Positions 9,699 through 17,458 of a DNA stretch of 64,000 nucleotides are shown here, piece by piece (position 1 is the stretch's first letter; each line of letters starts with the position of its first letter). Source of the DNA: SFTJ01 sp051871515. Its GTDB lineage: Bacteria > Bacteroidota > Bacteroidia > Bacteroidales > Muribaculaceae. The notes below the pieces were generated by a model. That model searched no databases, was not told where the DNA came from, and saw nothing but the letters and a program-made list of their open reading frames with translations. The stretch covers positions 21,013 through 85,012 of the forward strand of contig JBJECY010000121.1 in the NCBI GenBank assembly GCA_051871515.1, in the 5' to 3' direction. Position numbers and translations under genes: made by a program.

Positions 9699-10508
9699 TT
9701 ATGCTTTATTGTTTGCCGTGATAGCTGTTGTGAGTTGTGCCAATGCTTGCCCCGGCTCAGGGTTTTTCATTAGCTGTTCGCCAATGAGAAAACCTCGGTA
9801 TCCCACCTCTCTAAGCCGTAATATGACTTCAGCCGATGTGATGCCGCTTTCACTCACTTTCACTGCTTCTTTTGGCAGTGACGATGCCAACCGGAATGAA
9901 TTGTTCACGTCGGTCACAAAGCTGCCGAGGTTGCGGTTGTTGATGCCGCAGAGGTCGGGCATGTGGCTGGCATAAGCGGTCTCTTGCTCGCTGTGCATTT
10001 CTAACAGCACCTCAAGCCCAAGGTTATGTGCCTCATGCAGCAACTGGCGGTAACGCTCCATGGTGAGTGCCGCAGCAATCAGCAACACCGCCGATGCGCC
10101 GCATAGCTTGGCCTGCAATAGCTGATATTCGTCTATGACGAAGTTTTTGTAGAGTATGGGCAGGGTCACTCCGCTCTCTCGCGCCATTCTAATGAAAGCA
10201 TCGCTTCCGCCAAAAAAGTGCTCGTCGGTGAGGATGCTGATGGCTGCTGCGCCATGCTGCTGATAGGATAGGGCGACTGATTGCACATTGGATTGCTCAT
10301 TTATCCATCCCTTTGACGGCGATTTTCTCTTAAACTCGGCGATGATGCCTGTTGACGATTGTTGCAGGGCTTGGCTGAACGATGCCGTAGGTGTCGCTGC
10401 CATCATCTCAACCTTTTTATATAGCTCGCGTGTGCTAAGCATCGCCTTGTTTCGCTCCACTTCAATGGCTTTATATGCTATGATATCTTCAAGAATGTCA
10501 ACTGCCAT
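9699..10508 (-). CDS. trpC: Indole-3-glycerol phosphate synthase
   Basis: 269 residues. It closes the indole ring from CdRP. Visible blocks are the N-terminal ILEDIIAYKAIEVERNK, the substrate loop IIAEFKRKSPSKGWI with catalytic Lys, ISILTDEHFFGGS, LPILYKNFVIDEYQ with a second Lys, GINNRNLGSF and VSESGIT. It is separate from trpF here, unlike the fused enterobacterial enzyme. Only eight bases separate it from trpD upstream. Confidence 0.97.
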   Translation of the reverse strand: MAVDILEDIIAYKAIEVERNKAMLSTRELYKKVEMMAATPTASFSQALQQSSTGIIAEFKRKSPSKGWINEQSNVQSVALSYQQHGAAAISILTDEHFFGGSDAFIRMARESGVTLPILYKNFVIDEYQLLQAKLCGASAVLLIAAALTMERYRQLLHEAHNLGLEVLLEMHSEQETAYASHMPDLCGINNRNLGSFVTDVNNSFRLASSLPKEAVKVSESGITSAEVILRLREVGYRGFLIGEQLMKNPEPGQALAQLTTAITANNKA

Positions 10509-10516
10509 AGCTGTTT

Positions 10517-11527
10517 TTATTGATTGAGTTCAACAAATTTTTTGAATGTGCTGATTGCCTTACCGCTGTCAATTGATTCGCGGGCAATTTCAATGCACTC
10601 CTCAATTCCTTTCTTGCCTTGCTCAAGCACCTGAATGGCAAATGCCGCATTGGCAAGCACAATGTTCTTTTGTGCTGGCAAAGCACGGTTGTTGAGCACA
10701 TTATCAAAGATGGTGGCAGCCTCTTCCTCGGTTGCTCCTGCCATCAGCTCCTCGGGCTTAGCTGTGTCAAATCCAAAGTCTGATGGCTTGAACACTTTTT
10801 CATAGTTGTTTGTTGTCACCTTAAACTCTCCGGTGAGAGAAATCTCATCGTATCCATCAAGGCTGTTCACTATGCCGTAGTCAATGCCAATGCGTTGATA
10901 CAGATGGTGATAGAGCCGCATTTGGTTGAGGTTTGCCACGCCAAGCAATTGGCATTGAGGGCGAGCAGGATTCACTATTGGACCCAAGAGGTTGAAGCAG
11001 GTGGGAAACTCCAGGTGTTTCCTGATGGGCCCTACAAACTTCATTGCTTTGGCAAAGAGTTGGGCATGAAGATACACTATGCCGCACTCGTTGATGCAGC
11101 GGTTGAGCTTGTTGATGTCATCAGTAAATTTCACTCCGTGATGTGCTATCACGTTTGATGCTCCGCTTGTGCTTGTGGCAGCATAGTTGCCGTGCTTAGC
11201 CACTTTGTATCCGGCACCTGCAATCACAAAGCATGATGTGGTGGAGATGTTGAACGTGTTTTTGCGGTCGCCGCCTGTTCCTACCACGTCGATATACCTA
11301 TCACAATCCAATGGTACGGGCACGCCTGTCTCTAAAATGCCGTCGCGAAAACCCAGCAATTCGTCAACGGTAACTCCTCTCATCTGAAGCCCGGTGAGCA
11401 ATGCGCTCACTTGTTCAACGGGGTATTCTTCGTTGGTGATACCTATTAATATCTGTTTGGTTTCTTCTCTTGTAAGTTCCTCATGAGCCAATATGCGGTC
11501 GAGAAATTCTTTCATTTGTTGTGCCAT
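10517..11527 (-). CDS. trpD: Anthranilate phosphoribosyltransferase
   Basis: 336 residues. It transfers phosphoribose from PRPP to anthranilate. The PRPP-binding block GTGGDRKNTFNIST and KHGNYAATSTSGASNV are clear, and FNLLGPIVNPARP is the anthranilate-binding strand. The usual KHGNR motif reads KHGNY here. The gene stands alone and is not fused to trpG. It lies 59 bases after trpG, the longest gap inside the operon. Confidence 0.97.
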   Translation of the reverse strand: MAQQMKEFLDRILAHEELTREETKQILIGITNEEYPVEQVSALLTGLQMRGVTVDELLGFRDGILETGVPVPLDCDRYIDVVGTGGDRKNTFNISTTSCFVIAGAGYKVAKHGNYAATSTSGASNVIAHHGVKFTDDINKLNRCINECGIVYLHAQLFAKAMKFVGPIRKHLEFPTCFNLLGPIVNPARPQCQLLGVANLNQMRLYHHLYQRIGIDYGIVNSLDGYDEISLTGEFKVTTNNYEKVFKPSDFGFDTAKPEELMAGATEEEAATIFDNVLNNRALPAQKNIVLANAAFAIQVLEQGKKGIEECIEIARESIDSGKAISTFKKFVELNQ

Positions 11528-11586
11528 ATATGTTCTTTTTTAAGAAATTCGTTTATAATTGGTTTTTTTGATTCTCTAAGGGTTTT

Positions 11587-12150
11587 TTAGTGGTAGATGA
11601 AATTTTCCACTATCTTCTTGCCTTGTGGGGTGAGCACGCTTTCGGGGTGAAACTGGATACCGTGTATGTCGAGGGTTTTGTGGCGTAGAGCCATGATTTG
11701 CCCTTCGTTGCTCACGGCAGTGATTTCAAGACACTCCGGCAAGTTCTCGTTGCTCACCACCCATGAGTGGTAACGCCCCATGACTATGTTCTGGGGGAGG
11801 GAGTTGAAGATGTAATCGTTGTTAAACTGAGTGCCCTCGGTAGCCACACCGTGAAACACGTTGGTGAGGTTGGTGAGCGTTGCGCCAAACACTTCGCCAA
11901 TGGCTTGATGGCCCAAGCACACTCCCAAAATGGGCTTTTTGCCTTGATAGGTACGAATGACATCGAGCAACAATCCTGCTTCAGATGGTATGCCTGGACC
12001 CGGACTGAGCACTATCTTGTCGAACTCCTCCAATTGATTGAGCGTGAGGCGGTCGTTGCGCAACACGGTCACCTCGGCCCCGGTTTCTTTAATCAGATGG
12101 CTCAAATTATAGGTGAATGAGTCATAATTGTCAATTATAATTACTTTCAT
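11587..12150 (-). CDS. trpG: Anthranilate synthase component II (glutamine amidotransferase)
   Basis: 187 residues. It supplies ammonia from glutamine to TrpE. The class I amidotransferase triad is visible: Cys in LGVCLGHQAIG, and His and Glu in GIQFHPESVLT. The N-terminal IIIDNYDSFTYNL and LSPGPGIPSEAG are typical. It lies 24 bases downstream of trpE. The orthologous pabA-type role in folate synthesis cannot be excluded, since no separate pabA is seen in this window. Confidence 0.96.
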   Translation of the reverse strand: MKVIIIDNYDSFTYNLSHLIKETGAEVTVLRNDRLTLNQLEEFDKIVLSPGPGIPSEAGLLLDVIRTYQGKKPILGVCLGHQAIGEVFGATLTNLTNVFHGVATEGTQFNNDYIFNSLPQNIVMGRYHSWVVSNENLPECLEITAVSNEGQIMALRHKTLDIHGIQFHPESVLTPQGKKIVENFIYH

Positions 12151-12174
12151 ATTGATTGTCGAGTTTTTTGGGGT

Positions 12175-13566
12175 TTACATATTTTCTGCCATGATGATAG
12201 CGCGGCGCAAAGCACCTAATTTGTTGTTCACTTCTTGCAGCTCGTATTCTTCATTACTCTTTGCCACTATGCCTCCGCCTGCCTGAAACCAAAGTTCGCC
12301 GTTTCGCGACACAAACGAACGGATGGTGATGGCTTGGTTGAGTGCGCCGCTGAAACCAATGAACCCGATGCATCCACCATAGGCACCTCTGTTGTGAGGC
12401 TCAATCTCGCTGATTAGCTGCATGGCTCTTACCTTTGGTGCGCCAGAGAGTGTGCCGGCAGGAAAGGTGTCGATAAATGCTTTTATGGGATTGGCATCGT
12501 TGTTGAGCGTTCCGCTCACGCGCGATACCAGATGAATCACATGCGAATAATATTGCAGGTCTTTGTAGAAGTCAACCTTAACTCCATGACAGTTGCGGCT
12601 CAGGTCGTTGCGCGCCAAATCAACCAACATCACGTGTTCGGCATTCTCTTTAGGGTCATTGCGCAGAAATTCAGCACCCCGTCTGTCGGCTTCTTCGTCG
12701 CCTGTACGTTTGGTTGTTCCGGCTATCGGGTCGATATAAGCCTTGCCGTTCTCAATGCGGCAATGAGTCTCGGGCGATGAGCCGAAGATGCGAAAACCGC
12801 CGAAGTCGAAATAGAACAGATAGGGAGACGGATTGATTGAACGCAAGGCGCGGTAGAGTTTGAAGTCGTCGCCTTCATATCGCTGAACGAATCGGCGAGA
12901 AATGACAATCTGAAACACATCGCCTCGCAGACAGTGCTTGATGCCTTTGCGAATGTTGGCTTTATGCTCCTCGTCGGTCAATGGTGAGGAGGTGTCGCCC
13001 ACAGGATGGAAGTCGTAGGGGTGTATGTTTGCCTTGTTCATCTGGCGATAGATGTGGTCAAGGTCAGATGCTTCTCCAAGAGTGATGATTGTCATCTTGT
13101 TGTTGTAATGGTCAAACACAATGAGGTCGCGATAGAGGATATACATTATGTCGGGGGCATCGTTTCGTTCCATTGTGGTGTCTTTCACGTTGATGTTTTC
13201 AAAATATCGCACCGCGTTGAATGACGAATATCCGTAAAGGCCGCAACATTCGGCACCGTCGCCCTCCACATGAAAGCGGTTGAGGAAGCTGTTAATGGCA
13301 ATGTCGGCACTAAAGCTATTGCTCACCTCGTGGTGAGTGACTTCGCCGTTGGGAAACGTGCTGATGACTTCGCCGTGGCTGATTGCCAATGAAGCAATGG
13401 GATTGATGCCCACAAACGAGCGGCTGTTGTTGGCTTGATGATAATCGGCACATTCAAGCAGCACACTCTGAGCATAAGCGTCGCGCAGCCGCATATACAC
13501 GCCCACAGGTGTATAAAGGTCGGCTAAAAGTGTTCTTGCTTTTGTTTGATAATTAAAAGTTTCCAT
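12175..13566 (-). CDS. trpE: Anthranilate synthase component I
   Basis: 463 residues. It converts chorismate to anthranilate, the committed step. The C-terminal chorismate-binding domain is well kept: FQIVISRRFVQRYEGDDF, FGSSPETHCRI, PIAGTTKRTGDEE, HVMLVDLARNDLSR, GTLSGAPKVRAM and YGGCIGFIGFSG. The feedback site that reads LLES in classical TrpE reads LLEC here (residues 36-39). The start codon lies inside the end of trpB (14-base overlap), so trpB and trpE are translationally coupled. Confidence 0.97.
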   Translation of the reverse strand: METFNYQTKARTLLADLYTPVGVYMRLRDAYAQSVLLECADYHQANNSRSFVGINPIASLAISHGEVISTFPNGEVTHHEVSNSFSADIAINSFLNRFHVEGDGAECCGLYGYSSFNAVRYFENINVKDTTMERNDAPDIMYILYRDLIVFDHYNNKMTIITLGEASDLDHIYRQMNKANIHPYDFHPVGDTSSPLTDEEHKANIRKGIKHCLRGDVFQIVISRRFVQRYEGDDFKLYRALRSINPSPYLFYFDFGGFRIFGSSPETHCRIENGKAYIDPIAGTTKRTGDEEADRRGAEFLRNDPKENAEHVMLVDLARNDLSRNCHGVKVDFYKDLQYYSHVIHLVSRVSGTLNNDANPIKAFIDTFPAGTLSGAPKVRAMQLISEIEPHNRGAYGGCIGFIGFSGALNQAITIRSFVSRNGELWFQAGGGIVAKSNEEYELQEVNNKLGALRRAIIMAENM

Positions 13567-14758
13567 ATTCTCCTGCCATTTTTTTGTTATTCAGATAGGT
13601 TTCCACGTCTTTGTCGCCTCGTCCGCTCACCGTGAGCACCACCACATCGTCTTTTTTCAGCGTGAGTTTTGACAGTGCAGCCAGAGCGTGAGCACTCTCC
13701 AGCGCCGGAATGATGCCTTCCATGCGGGTGAGCTCATAAGCCGCCTTCACTGCCTCGTCGTCGTTGATGCTAAGCACGGTTGCCCTATGTTTATTGGCTA
13801 AGTTGGCGTGCATTGGTCCAATGCCCGGATAATCGAGCCCGGCAGAGATACTTTCTGCCTCAATGATTTGTCCGTCGGGCGTTTGCATCACCAGTGTTCT
13901 TGCCCCATGTAGTATGCCCACGCTGCCAGCATGAATGGTGGCTGCCGTGTGTCCGCTGTCAGCACCCAGTCCGCCTGCCTCGGCAAGCACAATCTTCACC
14001 TGCTCATTGTCAACGTAGTGATACACTGTTCCGGCTGCGTTTGAGCCTCCTCCCACGCAAGCCACAAGATAGTCGGGGTAGTTGCGCCCAATCTTCTCTT
14101 GTAATTGCTCTTTTATCTCTTTTGAGATGATGCTTTGCAATCGTGCCACCATGTCGGGATAAGGGTGAGGACCCACAGTTGACCCAATGATATAAAACGT
14201 GTCGGCAGGGTGGCAGCACCAGTCTCGTATTGCCTCGTTGGTGGCATCTTTCAGAGTGCAATTGCCCGAGGTTACCGGTCTCACCTCGGCACCCAGCATT
14301 TTCATTCGTTCCACGTTGGCATGTTGCCGTTTCACGTCGAGCGCTCCCTGATACACCACGCAAGGCATGTCCATGAGTGCGCATACTGTTGCCGTGGCAA
14401 CGCCGTGCTGTCCGGCTCCTGTTTCGGCGATAATCCGTTTCTTGCCCATTTTCTTTGCCAAGAGTATTTGCCCTATGGTGTTGTTGATTTTGTGTGCACC
14501 CGTGTGGTTGAGGTCCTCTCTTTTGAGGTAGAGCCTGCAACCATATTTCTCGCTCATTCTTTTGGCATAGTAGAGGGGTGAGGGCCGTCCCACATAGTCG
14601 CGTAGCAGCATCATGTATTCTTGCTGAAAATCGTCGGAAGTGATAACTTTCAGATATTCGTTTTTAAGCTGTTCCACCGTGGCATAGAGAATCTCGGGCA
14701 CGTATGCTCCGCCATATTCGCCATAAAATCCGTTATTGTCAACTAAATAGTTTTCCAT
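13553..14758 (-). CDS. trpB: Tryptophan synthase beta subunit
   Basis: 401 residues. This PLP enzyme joins indole and serine to make tryptophan. The PLP lysine lies in KREDLNHTGAHKINN. GAGQHGVATAT, the glycine-rich phosphate loop CVGGGSNAAG and TVSGRGDKD are clear. It is the first structural gene of the operon, placed before trpE, as is usual in Bacteroidales. Its start is directly downstream of the leader peptide and terminator that probably control the whole operon. Confidence 0.98.
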   Translation of the reverse strand: MENYLVDNNGFYGEYGGAYVPEILYATVEQLKNEYLKVITSDDFQQEYMMLLRDYVGRPSPLYYAKRMSEKYGCRLYLKREDLNHTGAHKINNTIGQILLAKKMGKKRIIAETGAGQHGVATATVCALMDMPCVVYQGALDVKRQHANVERMKMLGAEVRPVTSGNCTLKDATNEAIRDWCCHPADTFYIIGSTVGPHPYPDMVARLQSIISKEIKEQLQEKIGRNYPDYLVACVGGGSNAAGTVYHYVDNEQVKIVLAEAGGLGADSGHTAATIHAGSVGILHGARTLVMQTPDGQIIEAESISAGLDYPGIGPMHANLANKHRATVLSINDDEAVKAAYELTRMEGIIPALESAHALAALSKLTLKKDDVVVLTVSGRGDKDVETYLNNKKMAGEYGNF

Positions 14759-14795
14759 TATAGTTATTGTTTTTTTATTGTTTACAAACCGAATT

Positions 14796-14838
14796 AAAAA
14801 ACCGGAAGCTCATCGCGTCGCGACAAGCCTCCGGTTTT
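14796..14838 (-). terminator. trp operon attenuator (leader terminator)
   Basis: On the minus strand AAACCGGAGGCT pairs with AGCTTCCGGTTT (one G-U pair) and is followed by a T run, directly between the leader peptide and trpB. The loop contains CGCGATG (complement of 14811-14817), which is complementary to CATCGCG inside the last codons of the leader peptide (complement of 14873-14879). This offers an alternative pairing that could hinder the terminator. Confidence 0.85.
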
Positions 14839-14862
14839 ATGTATTATGTTTTAGGTGTGTGG

Positions 14863-14928
14863 CTATGCGTCTCGCGATGTTTTATACCTCGAGTTACGCC
14901 ACCACCAGATGTTCATGTTTTGCTTCAT
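14863..14928 (-). CDS. trpL: trp operon leader peptide with three tandem Trp codons
   Basis: A 21-codon reading frame beginning MKQNMN and continuing IWWWRN, with TGG at codons 8, 9 and 10, ends 24 bases before the attenuator stem. Three consecutive Trp codons in so short a peptide, placed between promoter and terminator, are the hallmark of ribosome-mediated attenuation. When charged tRNA-Trp is scarce the ribosome should stall on the Trp codons. That leaves the downstream codons free to pair with the terminator loop, so the operon is transcribed. The bases just after the stop (GCCACACACC) can also pair with the Trp-codon segment, giving a 1:2 hairpin. No Shine-Dalgarno is visible, as usual for this phylum. 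Confidence 0.85.
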   Translation of the reverse strand: MKQNMNIWWWRNSRYKTSRDA

Positions 14929-14957
14929 TATTCGCAGTTCTTAATTTTTATTTGCTG

Positions 14958-14988
14958 CAAATGTATAAATATTATTTAAATCCACAAA
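14958..14988 (-). promoter_or_regulatory. Promoter of the trp operon
   Basis: TTTG (14985-14988) and TACATTTG (14958-14965), read on the minus strand, are 19 bases apart. Transcription would start about 20 bases before the leader peptide. Confidence 0.8.
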
Positions 14989-15158
14989 ATATTTTGGCGA
15001 AAATTTTTAAAAATAATATTTATGCAATTTTGTGCATTGCGATTGCTGATGTTGTTCAATGGCTGATTTTGGTGTAGTTCTCGTTCTTTTTATAATTATG
15101 TTGCAAAAATCTTGAAGGTTTTATTATCTCTTTTGCTGCAAGAGGAGCAGAAAAATGC

Positions 15159-15166
15159 TATCTTTG
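15159..15166 (+). promoter_or_regulatory. Probable promoter -7 element of the GH3 gene
   Basis: TATCTTTG matches TAnnTTTG. The nearest upstream TTTG (15132-15135) is 23 bases away, slightly more than usual. The leader to the start codon is about 70 bases. Confidence 0.5.
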
Positions 15167-15238
15167 CAGATGTGAGATGATGCGGCGGTGGCGCCGCTTT
15201 TCTATGCTAAACATTAAAAAAATAACTCATAACAATTA

Positions 15239-17410
15239 ATGATGAAAAAATCACTTATTTGCAGAATGGTGGCAATGGCAGGATGGTGTGTGCTGTCGTG
15301 CGGAGCAGTGTTTGCCCAAAGCACGCCTGTTTATCAGGATGTGACCCAACCTGTGGAATTGAGAGTGGAAGATGCGTTGAAGCGTATGACTGTTGAGGAG
15401 AAGATTGGTTTGCTTCACGCCAACGGTGGTTACACCGCAGGCGGAGTGCCGCGCCTTGGTATTCCCGGAAACTTCCCCACCGATGGCCCTGTGGGATTGC
15501 GCCCCGAGATGTATTGGAGCGGATGGCAGCATGCCGGTATGAACACCGATTCGTGCACGGCGTTCCCATCGCTGGTGTGTCTGGCTGCCACATGGAACCC
15601 CGAGATGGGAGTGCAATACGGCAAGGCATATAGCGAGGAAGCCATTTACCGCAACAAGAATATTATCCTTGGCCCAGGCGTGAACATCTTCCGTTCGCCA
15701 ATGAATGGCCGCAACTTTGAGTATATGGGCGAGGACCCTTACTTGGCATCGCGCATAGCAGTGGGCTATATTCAAGGCGTTCAGTCGAATCACGTGGCAG
15801 CCTGCGTAAAGCACTTTGCGGTGAACAATCAAGAGGCAAACCGTTATGGCATCAATACCATTGTTGACGAGCGCACGTTGCACGAAATATATCTGTCCAC
15901 ATTCAAGGCTGCCGTGCAAGAGGGCCATGTTTGGACCATCATGGGCGCGTATAATAAATATAACGGTCAGCACTGCTGCCATAACGACTATTTGCTGAAC
16001 GATGTTCTCAAAAAGCAATGGCAATTCGATGGTGTGGTAATCTCAGACTTTGGCGGAACTCACGACACTAAAGAAGCCATCTTCAACGGATTGGATATGG
16101 AGTTTGGCACACGCCTTGGCTCAATTGAGGCGTTTCAGAATTATTATCTCGCCAATCCATATTTGAAGTTGATAAAAGAAGGCAAGGTGGGCGAAGATGA
16201 GCTTAATGACAAGGTTAGGCGCATATTGCGCATGATGTTCCGCACCAACATGTCGGGGGCTCAGCCTTGGGGCTCACAGGCTTCAGAGGCGCACATTGCC
16301 ACATCACGCAAGGTGGCAGAAGAGGGCATTGTGCTGCTAAAGAACGATGGCGGCATTTTGCCTATCGACCTCGGCGGCAAGAAGAAAATCTTGATTGTTG
16401 GCGAGAATGCTGTGATGAAGATGGCAGGCGATGGTGGTTCGTCGGAAGTGAAAGCAAAATATGAGATTACGCCATTGCAGGGCATTAAGGCCCGGTTTGG
16501 AAGTGTTGCCGAGTGCAGTTATCAGCTCGGTTATTCATCGAAGAAGGGCGCCAATGCCGACAGCTTGCGCAATGAGGCTGTGGCTGCTGCGCGCAGTGCC
16601 GATGTTGTGATTTACGTGGGCGGACTGAATAAACAACCCGGACAAGACACTGAGGGCTATGACCGCGAAAGCTATAATCTGTCGTATGCACAAGATGAAC
16701 TGATTGAAGCATTGGTGGGTGTCAATGCCAATGTGGTGGCAGTGATGGTGGCAGGCAATGCCTACGCAATGCCGTGGGTGAAAAAAGTTCCTGCCATTGT
16801 TCAGGCATGGTATGGCGGCATGGAGAGTGGCAACGCAATAGCTGCCGTTCTCGTGGGTGACGTCAATCCCTCGGGTAAGTTGCCGTTTACTTTCCCTGTG
16901 GGCCTTGACCAAAACGGTGCTCATGCTTTGAATGTGTTCCCCGGTAATGCTGATAGCGTGACATATAGCGAGGGCATATTCGTGGGATATAGATGGACTG
17001 AATATAAGGGCGTGAAGCCATTGTTTGCATTCGGTCATGGATTGAGCTACACCACATTCGATTACGGCAAAATCAAGCTTAGCAGCAAGACGATAAATAA
17101 GGGTGAACGCATCACAGTGTCGCTGCCAATCACCAATACTGGCTCGCGTGAGGGTGCCGAAGTGGTGCAGCTCTATGTGCGCGACGTGAAATGCTCATTG
17201 CCACGCCCCGTGAAGGAACTGAAACGCTTTGCTAAGGTCAATCTGAAACCCGGCGAGAGCCGTATGGTGAGCTTTGAACTTGGAGAGGAGGAACTGAGTT
17301 TCTACGACCCGGAGCAACATGCTTGGGTGGCGGAGCCAGGCAAGTTTGAGGTGCTTATCGGTTCGGCTTCCGATGCCATTCGCTCGCGTGCCTCATTTGA
17401 ATTGAAGTGA
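15239..17410 (+). CDS. GH3 family beta-glucosidase, secreted
   Basis: 723 residues with a signal peptide ending near FAQS. The N-terminal GH3 barrel shows GPVGLRP, GPGVNIFRSPMNGRNFEYMGEDPYLAS, KHFAVNNQE and the nucleophile Asp270 in GVVISDFGG. The second alpha/beta domain follows (RKVAEEGIVLLKNDGGILP, AWYGGMESGNAIAAVLVGDVNPSGKLPFTFP). The C-terminus is a fibronectin-III-like domain (GAEVVQLYVRD, KELKRFAKVNL). GH3 enzymes remove terminal glucose or xylose from beta-glycosides in the periplasm. The substrate cannot be told from the sequence. It is transcribed alone and converges on the RiPP cluster. Confidence 0.94.
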   Translation: MMKKSLICRMVAMAGWCVLSCGAVFAQSTPVYQDVTQPVELRVEDALKRMTVEEKIGLLHANGGYTAGGVPRLGIPGNFPTDGPVGLRPEMYWSGWQHAGMNTDSCTAFPSLVCLAATWNPEMGVQYGKAYSEEAIYRNKNIILGPGVNIFRSPMNGRNFEYMGEDPYLASRIAVGYIQGVQSNHVAACVKHFAVNNQEANRYGINTIVDERTLHEIYLSTFKAAVQEGHVWTIMGAYNKYNGQHCCHNDYLLNDVLKKQWQFDGVVISDFGGTHDTKEAIFNGLDMEFGTRLGSIEAFQNYYLANPYLKLIKEGKVGEDELNDKVRRILRMMFRTNMSGAQPWGSQASEAHIATSRKVAEEGIVLLKNDGGILPIDLGGKKKILIVGENAVMKMAGDGGSSEVKAKYEITPLQGIKARFGSVAECSYQLGYSSKKGANADSLRNEAVAAARSADVVIYVGGLNKQPGQDTEGYDRESYNLSYAQDELIEALVGVNANVVAVMVAGNAYAMPWVKKVPAIVQAWYGGMESGNAIAAVLVGDVNPSGKLPFTFPVGLDQNGAHALNVFPGNADSVTYSEGIFVGYRWTEYKGVKPLFAFGHGLSYTTFDYGKIKLSSKTINKGERITVSLPITNTGSREGAEVVQLYVRDVKCSLPRPVKELKRFAKVNLKPGESRMVSFELGEEELSFYDPEQHAWVAEPGKFEVLIGSASDAIRSRASFELK

Positions 17411-17458
17411 CACGGGTTTATTGATATTCTGTCTTTTAACAGCACGAACTCGACAGAT

